Both the position numbers and the translations under genes were made by a program. From positions 1 through 17,089 of the forward strand of contig CANPZJ010000008.1 in NCBI GenBank assembly GCA_947588795.1: 17,089 nt of DNA, given 5' to 3'. Under the pieces are notes generated by a model. It was not told the origin of the DNA. It searched no databases and worked only from the letters and a program-made list of their open reading frames with translations. This DNA is from an uncultured Bacilli bacterium (GTDB lineage Bacteria; Bacillota_I; Bacilli_A; RF39; UBA660). Below, piece by piece: positions 12,371-17,089 of the stretch (its first letter is position 1; every line of letters begins with the position of its first letter).

Positions 12371-12943
12371 TTAATTAATGATTTTATATATAATAATTGC
12401 TATAATAACAACTATTATTAATATAAACATCGATGATAAAAACAAATTTCTTATAACTGGTCTATCTTCTTTGGTATTTATTTTTTCTGTTTCAGTATTT
12501 TCTAGAACAATATTATTTTTGTTTAAAATATTAAACAAATTGTTTCGTAAATCATTATAAAAATCTCTACCATCTAAACTGGTATTAGGTGTAATATGAA
12601 TATAATATTTAACATTACTATATAAATCTATAGTATATGCTTTGATAATAAGATAATTTCCATCTATTTCATATTCTAAACATTTATGATATGAAAAATA
12701 ATCATAGTCAAGAAATCTGCCCCATAAAATAAGATAATAAAAGTCTACAAAAATATTATTAGAACTTTTTTTAGATTCAATTTTATCAATTATTTCTTGT
12801 GATGGAATATTATTCATATAGCATTTTTCTTTATCATAATATTTAAACCCTTTTTCATAAAGATAATTATTCATAATATTATTGATAAAAACTATGTCAA
12901 TTTGTCTATTAATTTTAAATTTAAATATTGATATTTTACTCAT
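12371..12943 (-). CDS. Tail-anchored hypothetical protein (190 aa)
   Basis: Not recognised. Residues 1-162 are hydrophilic and aromatic-rich, with a Tyr/Asp-rich centre (LDYDYFSYHK near 78) and alternating strands (YEIDGNYLIIKAY, KYYIHI) that suggest a small beta-sheet domain. A single C-terminal helix at about 166-189 (Ile/Val-rich) makes it tail-anchored with a cytoplasmic domain. Starts at ATG 12943 behind TAAGGAG, 12 nt after the 72-aa gene, so it is the second gene of the G-tract-promoter operon. It resembles the 201-aa protein at 7317 only in topology. Function unknown. Confidence 0.75.
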   Translation of the reverse strand: MSKISIFKFKINRQIDIVFINNIMNNYLYEKGFKYYDKEKCYMNNIPSQEIIDKIESKKSSNNIFVDFYYLILWGRFLDYDYFSYHKCLEYEIDGNYLIIKAYTIDLYSNVKYYIHITPNTSLDGRDFYNDLRNNLFNILNKNNIVLENTETEKINTKEDRPVIRNLFLSSMFILIIVVIIAIIIYKIIN

Positions 12944-12955
12944 ATAAACTCCTTA

Positions 12956-13174
12956 TTACATATTCATAAACTTTGTGATATAAAACAAAATTATTCCAAC
13001 TGTGCCTATTGCAATTCCCAAAACAGCTAATGTTTTACCTTTTTCATTAGTTGTTTTTATTTCTTGCAAGCTTCTAATTCCAAACCCAATTCCACAAATG
13101 GCAAGCCACCAAAAAATAAATATGGCTATAATACTGCATAATATAGAAAAAATAGCATTTTTATTTATATTCAA
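12956..13174 (-). CDS. DUF4190-like small membrane protein (72 aa)
   Basis: Two hydrophobic helices, about 6-30 (ending in a WWLAICGIGFG turn) and 46-66 (LAVLGIAIGTVGIILFYI), joined by a short charged loop LQEIKTTNEKGK. This is the DUF4190 pattern: a G-rich helix, a charged loop containing a K-x(3)-GK element, and a second G-rich helix. Role unknown; such domains often accompany other envelope proteins. TTG 13174 is preferred because AAAGAGGTG lies at proper spacing; GTG 13183 is part of that site. First gene of an operon with the 190-aa tail-anchored protein. Its promoter (13206-13233) contains an 8-G tract in the spacer, so the operon is likely phase variable. Confidence 0.7.
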   Translation of the reverse strand: MNINKNAIFSILCSIIAIFIFWWLAICGIGFGIRSLQEIKTTNEKGKTLAVLGIAIGTVGIILFYITKFMNM

Positions 13175-13205
13175 ATTAATCACCTCTTTCTATTTTTATA
13201 AATCA

Positions 13206-13233
13206 ATTATAATATACCCCCCCCAATCGTCAA
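13206..13233 (-). promoter_or_regulatory. Promoter with an 8-G tract in the spacer (candidate phase-variable promoter)
   Basis: Minus strand: -35 TTGACG (13228-13233), ATT, eight G (13217-13224), TATAT, perfect -10 TATAAT (13206-13211). Spacer 16 bp. Apart from G count and one C/T change it is identical, from ATCTTGACG to TATAAT, to the promoter at 5336-5362. Confidence 0.75.
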
Positions 13234-13282
13234 GATAAGCAACAGTAATTTACAATATTTTACATTTTTTTAAAAAACAAAA

Positions 13283-13293
13283 ATAAGAGGTAA
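13283..13293 (+). repeat. ATAAGAGGTAA repeat, copy 1
   Basis: 11-bp motif identical to 13486-13496, on the left of the tRNA scar. Confidence 0.4.
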
Positions 13294-13308
13294 TATAATT
13301 CAAGCATA

Positions 13309-13335
13309 TAAAAAACTCCCAAAAATATGGGAGTT
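13309..13335 (-). terminator. Terminator of the former tRNA gene
   Basis: Minus-strand stem AACTCCC / GGGAGTT, perfect 7 bp, 8-nt loop, followed by six T. It starts 10 nt after the CCA of the tRNA fragment and is most simply that tRNA's original terminator. The 300-bp stretch 13239-13554 contains no gene, only this, the att-like scar, a second terminator and short repeats. Confidence 0.8.
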
Positions 13336-13345
13336 AAATTCAAAA

Positions 13346-13365
13346 TGGTGCCCAAGGCCGGAATT
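13346..13365 (-). other. tRNA 3'-end fragment: attachment-site scar of an integrated element
   Basis: Read on the minus strand: part of a T-loop (AATT), T-stem 3' strand CCGGC, acceptor 3' strand CTTGGGC, discriminator A and CCA. The bases that should form the matching T-stem and all of the tRNA 5' to it are absent: the upstream sequence is AT-rich. A terminator follows. This is the typical leftover when a tyrosine integrase inserts into a tRNA 3' end; the intact tRNA is rebuilt at the other end. Orientation places the element at higher coordinates. Confidence 0.75.
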
Positions 13366-13403
13366 ATACTTATGGTTTAAAATAATTTAATATATATTTT
13401 TTT

Positions 13404-13424
13404 GCCCTTTTTAAGGGCTTTTTT
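13404..13424 (+). terminator. Orphan plus-strand terminator near the element end
   Basis: Perfect stem GCCCTT / AAGGGC with a 3-nt loop and six T, oriented for plus-strand transcription, yet no plus-strand gene lies upstream in the window. In a circularised element it would lie just past the junction, so it might end a gene sitting at the element's far end (inference). Confidence 0.75.
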
Positions 13425-13476
13425 AATTATATAAATTTAAAACTTTATAATAAAATATTTAAAAATTTAATTTTTT

Positions 13477-13496
13477 AAGAGGTAAATAAGAGGTAA
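13477..13496 (+). repeat. AAGAGGTAA repeats, copies 2 and 3 (11-bp period)
   Basis: AAGAGGTAA at 13477-13485 and again at 13488-13496, starts 11 bp apart, about one helical turn. Together with copy 1 they flank the scar and could be integrase arm-type sites. Confidence 0.4.
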
Positions 13497-13505
13497 AATT
13501 TTTAT

Positions 13506-13535
13506 AAAAAAGATTACCAGTTTCTTGATAATCTT
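13506..13535 (-). terminator. Terminator of the lipoprotein gene
   Basis: Minus-strand stem AAGATTATCA / TGGTAATCTT (10 bp with one G-U) around AGAAAC, followed by T. The wobble pairs only on the minus strand. Confidence 0.85.
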
Positions 13536-13546
13536 AATAGTGCAAA
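13507..13546 (-). repeat. Terminator cassette, copy 1
   Basis: 40 bp with 39 matching 14138-14177; includes the terminator hairpin and the 11 nt TTTGCACTATT before it. Confidence 0.9.
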
Positions 13547-13554
13547 CTACTTCT

Positions 13555-14025
13555 CTAGTTCTTTTTTGATAACTCAAATGATTTAAAACTTACCCATTTT
13601 TGTTGTTCATCTGGTACATCAAGAGCTTTAACATAAGTCATTTTTAACTTGTTATCTTTTATTTCATAATTGAATTCATTAACATAATCAAACGCATTAT
13701 GAACTTGAATATGAATTGTGTTTTCATCAATTACTTCATAATTTGCTGACACATTTGACCATTTAGGTTCTGATAAAGTATCTAAATATTCTGAATAAGT
13801 AGCTTCTCCGCCTTTTTCAAATTTCCACACAACTTCACCATTGGTGTTGCTTTTACCTGTCCACTCTCCTATAAATTGACTTTCAAGATGATTAGTCGAA
13901 GAGATTTCTTGAGTTGTTTCATCATTAGAATAAGAATCTTCGTTTTTTGTTTCTTTTGGATTACCACATCCTGTTAAACCTACGACCAAAATACTCATTA
14001 ATAATATACTTAATATTTTTTTCAT
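13555..14025 (-). CDS. Lipocalin/DUF5640-like lipoprotein (156 aa)
   Basis: Secreted lipoprotein: basic start MKK, hydrophobic helix to residue 17, lipobox L-T-G-C with lipidated C20. Then a disordered Glu/Ser/Thr-rich linker (about 21-50) and a compact domain beginning FIGEWTGKS at about 51, with alternating strands VVWKFEKGGEATY, ANYEVIDENTIHIQV and FNYEIKDNKLKMTY. The GxW start and the F-x-F/Y-GG-x-Y pattern resemble small lipocalin-like domains (DUF5640 and relatives) of Firmicutes lipoproteins. ATG 14025 is chosen: GAGGAGG lies 9 nt upstream, while the ATG at 14031 is only 3 nt from it. It is the first gene inside the putative element and shares a terminator cassette with the next gene. 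Function unknown; superinfection or immunity roles are only speculation. Confidence 0.8.
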   Translation of the reverse strand: MKKILSILLMSILVVGLTGCGNPKETKNEDSYSNDETTQEISSTNHLESQFIGEWTGKSNTNGEVVWKFEKGGEATYSEYLDTLSEPKWSNVSANYEVIDENTIHIQVHNAFDYVNEFNYEIKDNKLKMTYVKALDVPDEQQKWVSFKSFELSKKN

Positions 14026-14084
14026 AATCATATACCTCCTCAAAATTAATATATAGTATTTATTAGAATTTGTGTTCCTACTTA

Positions 14085-14114
14085 ATTATACTATATTATT
14101 TTATAATATGCCAC
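14085..14114 (-). promoter_or_regulatory. Possible promoter of the lipoprotein gene
   Basis: Minus strand: perfect -10 TATAAT (14085-14090), 18-bp spacer, -35 GTGGCA (14109-14114, 4 of 6). Confidence 0.4.
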
Positions 14115-14137
14115 ATAGTTTTTTTCTTTTAAATTAT

Positions 14138-14166
14138 AAAAAGATTACCAATTTCTTGATAATCTT
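14138..14166 (-). terminator. Terminator of the 331-aa membrane protein gene
   Basis: Minus-strand stem AAGATTATCA / TGGTAATCTT around AGAAAT with a T tail, the same hairpin as at 13506-13535. Confidence 0.85.
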
Positions 14167-14177
14167 AATAGTGCAAA
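14138..14177 (-). repeat. Terminator cassette, copy 2
   Basis: Direct repeat of 13507-13546 (39 of 40 identical; the single change is in the hairpin loop). Confidence 0.9.
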
Positions 14178-14202
14178 TTGTAATTTATTCTTTATAGGTA
14201 TA

Positions 14203-15198
14203 TTACTTTTTCTTTGATTCTTTCCATTCTTCCTCATTTGATTTTTCAAATGAATTAGTACGAATATTTAGTTTGTAATAGTTATATTTATTTGTTTTTT
14301 TATCTATAATATATAAAATCATATTGTCATCATCATACCATCTAATATCAGGTACTTTAAACCCATATTTATTTATAGATATTTTAGAATTTATTTCTTT
14401 TTTAATTTTTTCAAAATCTTCTTTATTATTAATATCATAATCTTTATATAGTTCATCTAGTGCATTATTATAAACACCTTTTAAAAATTCATATTCATCT
14501 GTTATATTTTTTTCTTTTCTTATTTCATCATAAGAATCATCATCATATATAAATTGTGAAGTTATAAAGTTTTTGGCTTGTGGAAAATCTTTTTCAGTAA
14601 ATTCTGCAGCTAGCATTAGAGAAGCAGAAAATACAACTCCAGCCAAAAGTGCTAAAAAGTGATCACCCCAATACAAATCATGTTCTCTTATTTCATTAAC
14701 AATATTTATTATAAATAATGGAATCCATATACCGAATAATATTCTTGATATAATACTACTATAAATTAAATTTAATAAAATTGAATGTGGTGGTACTATA
14801 ATTGAATATATTAAAAACACTAATAAAATAATTGATTCTATTAATATTACTTTTTTATGCTTTGCTTTTCCTTGCTCTTTTGATAATCCTTTTAGAGAAT
14901 TTTGTTTCCACTCATTAGAATTAGACTTAATATATTCATCATACTCATCAGTATTTCTAGTAAAAATCGATTTTAAACGCAATAATATTGCCTTAAAGTC
15001 AATTCGAATGGTGTCTGCAAATAAAGCATACTGAATAAACCTAATTAATTCTACTGCTGAAAAAAATAATATAATAATGGCTTCAACATATAAATCTGTA
15101 TCCTTTGCCATATCTAGTATAAAAAAATATATTATGGTAGGAATTCCTAAACATCCTATTGAAAAAAGAATAACAAAAAGAAATAAAAACATTATCAT
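14203..15198 (-). CDS. Multi-TM hypothetical membrane protein (331 aa)
   Basis: Not recognised. Five to six hydrophobic segments: about 3-28, 37-58, 117-134, 138-158 and 180-200, with a charged loop at 75-115. The C-terminal third (about 205-331) is soluble, acidic and Lys-rich, with the segment KYGFKVPDIRWYDDDN near 277, then repeated ILYIIDKKTNKYNYYKL strands. ATG 15198 follows AAGGAG. It has its own good promoter (15225-15253), whose -35 overlaps a 10-bp inverted repeat directly below the winged-helix gene, so that regulator may control it. It ends in the duplicated terminator cassette. Inside the putative element. Confidence 0.78.
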   Translation of the reverse strand: MIMFLFLFVILFSIGCLGIPTIIYFFILDMAKDTDLYVEAIIILFFSAVELIRFIQYALFADTIRIDFKAILLRLKSIFTRNTDEYDEYIKSNSNEWKQNSLKGLSKEQGKAKHKKVILIESIILLVFLIYSIIVPPHSILLNLIYSSIISRILFGIWIPLFIINIVNEIREHDLYWGDHFLALLAGVVFSASLMLAAEFTEKDFPQAKNFITSQFIYDDDSYDEIRKEKNITDEYEFLKGVYNNALDELYKDYDINNKEDFEKIKKEINSKISINKYGFKVPDIRWYDDDNMILYIIDKKTNKYNYYKLNIRTNSFEKSNEEEWKESKKK

Positions 15199-15224
15199 AA
15201 TTAACTTCTCCTTTTTATATTTAA

Positions 15225-15253
15225 ATTATATATTTATAAATTTATAAAGTCAA
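15225..15253 (-). promoter_or_regulatory. Sigma-A promoter of the 331-aa membrane protein
   Basis: Minus strand: -35 TTGACT (15248-15253, 5 of 6), 17-bp spacer, perfect -10 TATAAT (15225-15230). Confidence 0.8.
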
Positions 15254-15278
15254 TATTATTAAATTTTCAATAATATTG
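15251..15278. promoter_or_regulatory. Perfect inverted repeat overlapping a -35 (candidate operator)
   Basis: Arms CAATATTATT (15251-15260) and AATAATATTG (15269-15278), 10 of 10 paired, 8-nt centre. One arm covers half of the -35 at 15248-15253. No T run follows on the minus strand, which argues against a terminator. Confidence 0.5.
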
Positions 15279-15283
15279 TAAAA

Positions 15284-15487
15284 TCATTTTTTTAAAATAA
15301 GCCAAGTTGTTTTTCTTCCTGAACTATATTGAATAATAAAACCGTTATCTTTTAAAATTTTATAATATCTTCTAATCGTTCTCTCATTAACACCATATTT
15401 TTTGGCTAACTCTATTTGAGATACTTTTGGATCTAGTTTTAATTCATTATATATTTTTTTCAACAATTCTTTATTTACTACATTCAT
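15284..15487 (-). CDS. Small winged-helix DNA-binding protein (67 aa)
   Basis: A minimal winged helix-turn-helix: helix 1 NKELLKKIYNELK, then SQIELAKKYGVNERTIRRYYKIL (about 23-45) as the HTH with recognition helix NERTIRRYYKIL, and a beta wing GFIIQYSSGRKTTWLIL (about 49-65). Similar to the HTH_11/MarR-type N-terminal domains but with no effector domain, so it is likely a dimeric transcription factor of the mobile element. Last gene of a three-gene operon, 9 nt after the 68-aa membrane protein. An inverted repeat directly downstream overlaps the promoter of the 331-aa gene and is a candidate target. ATG 15487; the ribosome binding site is weak (AAGTATA), so coupling with the upstream gene is likely. 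Confidence 0.8.
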   Translation of the reverse strand: MNVVNKELLKKIYNELKLDPKVSQIELAKKYGVNERTIRRYYKILKDNGFIIQYSSGRKTTWLILKK

Positions 15488-15496
15488 TATACTTAC

Positions 15497-15703
15497 TTAT
15501 TTTTTGATTGCTACTTCATGTTTATTAACTTTATGTTTAAAATCATACATTGAACAAGAAACTATATTTCCAAAAAATTCTTTTAGTTCTCTAGAATCTT
15601 TTTTATATTTATACCAAAAAATAGCTACAAACACAAAAGTTATTATTACAATTATTGCTACAATAAAATATATATACTTATTAATATAAAACTCTAACCC
15701 CAT
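15497..15703 (-). CDS. Small single-TM hypothetical protein (68 aa)
   Basis: One hydrophobic helix at about 11-31 (FIVAAIIV-type Ile/Val core), then a basic cytoplasmic tail of about 36 residues (YKYKKDSRELKEFFGN start; KHKVNKHEVAIKK end). No known family recognised. ATG 15703 follows AAAGGAA. Middle gene of the 15923-15284 operon (16 nt after the first gene, 9 nt before the winged-helix gene). Its small size and position suggest an accessory membrane protein of the element. Confidence 0.65.
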   Translation of the reverse strand: MGLEFYINKYIYFIVAIIVIITFVFVAIFWYKYKKDSRELKEFFGNIVSCSMYDFKHKVNKHEVAIKK

Positions 15704-15719
15704 AAACTATTCCTTTCTT

Positions 15720-15923
15720 TTACTTATAATGTACTACTTTAATCTTATCTATTTTTCTTTTAAATCTATCTTTTAATTTTTTATTAAGAATAGATAAAGA
15801 TTCAGCAAAATCTTTTTCAAATGTAACACTATCAAAGTTTTGAAAATATCTAGTTGTAAAAACTTCGACATATAATTCAGTAAAATTTGTAGTTATTTCT
15901 TCTAAAAAATCTTGTTTAGTCAT
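15720..15923 (-). CDS. Small hypothetical protein (67 aa)
   Basis: Not recognised. Cytoplasmic, predicted mainly helical; N-terminal half acidic and aromatic (EEITTNFTELYVEVF), C-terminal half strongly basic (NKKLKDRFKRKIDKIK), which could bind nucleic acid. ATG 15923 is preceded by AGAAAGGAA. First gene of the operon, driven from an extended -10 promoter at 15955-15963, and divergent from the tandem-XRE regulator, the layout of a phage- or ICE-type lysogeny switch in which such small proteins act as early genes or antirepressors (inference from layout only). Confidence 0.7.
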   Translation of the reverse strand: MTKQDFLEEITTNFTELYVEVFTTRYFQNFDSVTFEKDFAESLSILNKKLKDRFKRKIDKIKVVHYK

Positions 15924-15954
15924 AATTAATTTCCTTTCTAATTTCTACATTATA

Positions 15955-15963
15955 ATTATATCA
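15955..15963 (-). promoter_or_regulatory. Extended -10 promoter of the three-gene operon
   Basis: Minus strand TGA-TATAAT (an extended -10), leader of about 25 nt to ATG 15923. No -35 match at 17 bp. A second TATAAT overlaps at 15949-15954. Confidence 0.55.
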
Positions 15964-16042
15964 CTTTGTGCGTATTTGGAGAAGAATAAAGTATTTAACA
16001 ATTTAAAATGGGAAAATTATTCATATAAGGAATGGTTGTTAT

Positions 16043-16492
16043 ATGAAAGAAAATAGACTTGAACAATTAAAAGATGAAAGAAACTTAAAATCAAAAGATG
16101 TTGCTAAATATTTACAAGTATATGAATCAACTTATTCAGAATGGGAACATAGTAAAATACCTATACCAACTAAAAGAATAATCGAATTAGCAAATTTTTA
16201 TAATGTTAATATAGATTATATGTTAAATATATCTAAAAATAGAAAAGTTATAAAAGGTAAAACTGAAATTGATTTAATTGAAATTGGAAATAGATTAAAA
16301 AATATTAGAAAAGAATTAGGATTATCATTAAGAGAACTAGGTGATAAATTAAATACTTCTTTTTCAGCATTAGGTAGTTATGAAAGAGGCGAACATTTAA
16401 TTCAAAGTGAAACACTAATATCTTTATGTAAGTTAAGTAACTACTCTATTGATTATATATTGAATAGAGATAAAGAAAAATATATCAAATAA
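16043..16492 (+). CDS. Tandem XRE-family (HTH_3) repressor-like protein (149 aa)
   Basis: Two complete Cro/C1-type HTH domains in one chain: residues about 4-60 (LEQLKDERNLKSKDVAKYL, then STYSEWEHSK, ending NVNIDYML) and about 79-141 (RLKNIRKELGLSLRELGDKL, then ALGSYERGEH, ending NYSIDYIL). The two halves share the xIDYxLN end and are an internal duplication. No peptidase or multimer domain follows. Such proteins are master regulators of phages and ICEs; two HTH units in one chain could bind a dyad as a monomer. ATG 16043 follows AAGGA at about 11 nt, longer than usual. It is divergent from the small-gene operon; the 119-nt gap holds both promoters, but its own is unclear (TTAACA near 15998 lacks a good -10). 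Transcription probably ends in the hairpins at 16495-16586. Confidence 0.88.
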   Translation: MKENRLEQLKDERNLKSKDVAKYLQVYESTYSEWEHSKIPIPTKRIIELANFYNVNIDYMLNISKNRKVIKGKTEIDLIEIGNRLKNIRKELGLSLRELGDKLNTSFSALGSYERGEHLIQSETLISLCKLSNYSIDYILNRDKEKYIK

Positions 16493-16494
16493 AA

Positions 16495-16515
16495 AAGTAT
16501 GCTTTTCACATACTT
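16495..16515 (+). terminator. Hairpin after the tandem-XRE gene
   Basis: Perfect 7-bp stem AAGTATG / CATACTT with a 7-nt loop, 3 nt after the stop. No T run, so termination may rely on the larger structure directly downstream. Confidence 0.5.
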
Positions 16516-16586
16516 AAATGACAGTAATGACAGCATTTTTTGGGTGGGGTACACCCATTTTTTAGTGTCATTGCTGTCATTTTTTC
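16516..16586. repeat. Large compound inverted repeat with nested hairpin
   Basis: Outer arms 16516-16532 and 16566-16582 pair over 17 bp with one G-U. The left arm runs into a tandem 9-bp repeat, AATGACAGT AATGACAGC. Inside are symmetric ATTTTTT tracts around a second hairpin, GGGTG / CACCC (16542-16546, 16552-16556) with loop GGGTA. Six T follow on the plus strand (16581-16586), allowing a terminator role for the XRE gene. The TGA stop of the convergent gene (16577-16579) lies in the right arm. Confidence 0.8.
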
Positions 16587-17023
16587 TTATTAAATTCTTT
16601 TTCAATTAGTTTTTTAGTTTGTTTTTTAGTCCCTATTATACTCGATACAATAATTGTTTCAAATATTAAAGTAAATATCATAAAAACTAGTTGAACATAA
16701 AAGTTACTAGTTACATTTCCAATGGTTAAATCTAAAAACACTATCATTAAATACATTAAAATATAAATTACACTAGTAACTGTTGTAATATCATCAAATG
16801 ACCTTTGAATTACTTTTGACTTTTTATTATCGACATTAAGTCCACTTTTACTATATACTTTTAACAAATAAGTGGTTACAAGTAAAATTACAGGGGCTAA
16901 AAGCCAATATAAACCCATAAAAATTTTATAACTATAAATTCTTGATAAAGTAAATATAGTAATTACTATAATGTTTAAAATAATTAATAATATATAAATT
17001 GATTTATTAATCCCTTTTAGCAT
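16577..17023 (-). CDS. Four-TM hypothetical membrane protein (148 aa)
   Basis: Not recognised. Four hydrophobic helices at about 7-27, 34-55, 78-98 and 106-128, with a basic linker between 2 and 3 (NKKSKVIQR) and a Lys-rich C-terminal tail. ATG 17023 follows AGAGAGG. It overlaps the preceding gene by 17 nt, which implies translational coupling. Its stop codon lies in the large inverted repeat. Part of the putative element; a membrane component of conjugation or exclusion is possible but unsupported. Confidence 0.7.
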   Translation of the reverse strand: MLKGINKSIYILLIILNIIVITIFTLSRIYSYKIFMGLYWLLAPVILLVTTYLLKVYSKSGLNVDNKKSKVIQRSFDDITTVTSVIYILMYLMIVFLDLTIGNVTSNFYVQLVFMIFTLIFETIIVSSIIGTKKQTKKLIEKEFNKKK

Positions 17024-17089
17024 TTTCTAACCTCTCTTTCGTTTTAGCACTTTGTAATAATTTAACAATTTCTTCAGCTGAATTAATTT
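17007..17089 (-). CDS. C-terminal end of an unknown gene running off the right edge
   Basis: 26 codons plus TAA in a frame open to the window edge: a hydrophilic amphipathic helix INSAEEIVKLLQ then SAKTKERLENAKRD. It is preferred to the other two frames because it encodes a credible helix and overlaps the next gene's start by 17 nt, a usual operon layout. Too short to identify. Confidence 0.55.
   Translation of the reverse strand, partial: INSAEEIVKLLQSAKTKERLENAKRD

Noticed and set aside
12378..12560. Plus-strand hydrophobic open frame
   Set aside because: It is the complement of the TM segment and linker of the 190-aa gene, which has a strong AAGGAG site and operon context.
13002..13238. 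Plus-strand frame running through the G-tract promoter
   Set aside because: Antisense to the DUF4190-like gene; no ribosome binding site.
15504..15689. Plus-strand frame opposite the 68-aa gene
   Set aside because: Shadow of the TM-encoding strand; no ribosome binding site and against the operon direction.
1..17089. Mollicutes code (TGA as Trp)
   Set aside because: TGA ends uppS and the 148-aa gene at positions that fit the family length or the hairpin, and Trp codons checked are TGG.
1..17089. CRISPR array, insertion sequence or transposase
   Set aside because: No regularly spaced repeats and no transposase motifs were seen on either strand.

Overview
The window is about 75% A+T, uses standard stops (TGA ends uppS and the 148-aa gene at 16577; Trp is TGG), has Firmicutes-type Shine-Dalgarno sites and sigma-A promoters, and carries spoVS, sufB, uppS, a ribonuclease J paralogue and a MraZ-like protein. 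This points to a very low-GC member of the Bacillota, probably an uncultured gut-type Bacilli/Erysipelotrichia/RF39-like lineage; the lineage is inference. No housekeeping marker here fixes the species.

Layout. 1-1416: a ribonuclease J paralogue (minus, 3' end outside the window) with a decayed active site. 1491-3373: three minus-strand genes of one unrecognised family, tandemly duplicated. 3457-5303: two extracytoplasmic proteins, a degenerate deacetylase-like membrane protein and an FGE/C-type-lectin-like surface protein whose promoter has a run of 7 G between -35 and -10. 5419-5787: a single-strand DNA-binding protein. 5931-7223: sufB with its own promoter, divergent from a tail-anchored protein (7317-7922) and a MraZ-like regulator (7984-8385). 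8427-10584: spoVS, a six-TM protein, undecaprenyl diphosphate synthase and an HD hydrolase, followed at 10668-10741 by a tRNA-Thr. 10819-12309: a three-module cysteine-rich surface protein divergent from a small hydrophobic protein. 12371-13174: a two-gene membrane operon whose promoter is the same G-tract cassette, here with 8 G.

At about 13346-13365 lies the 3' end of a tRNA (T-loop to CCA) followed by its terminator but with no tRNA body. This is the usual scar of a tyrosine-integrase element. By orientation, everything to the right (13366-17089) should be the inserted element. It holds a lipoprotein and a multi-TM protein that share a duplicated terminator cassette, a three-gene operon ending in a small winged-helix protein, a divergent tandem-XRE repressor, a large compound inverted repeat (16516-16582), and two overlapping genes running off the right edge. 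No integrase or relaxase is visible in the window.

The strongest unusual signal is the pair of near-identical promoters 7.9 kb apart, both with a homopolymeric G tract in the spacer. They drive a lectin-like surface protein and a small membrane operon, and look like phase-variable switches for cell-envelope genes.
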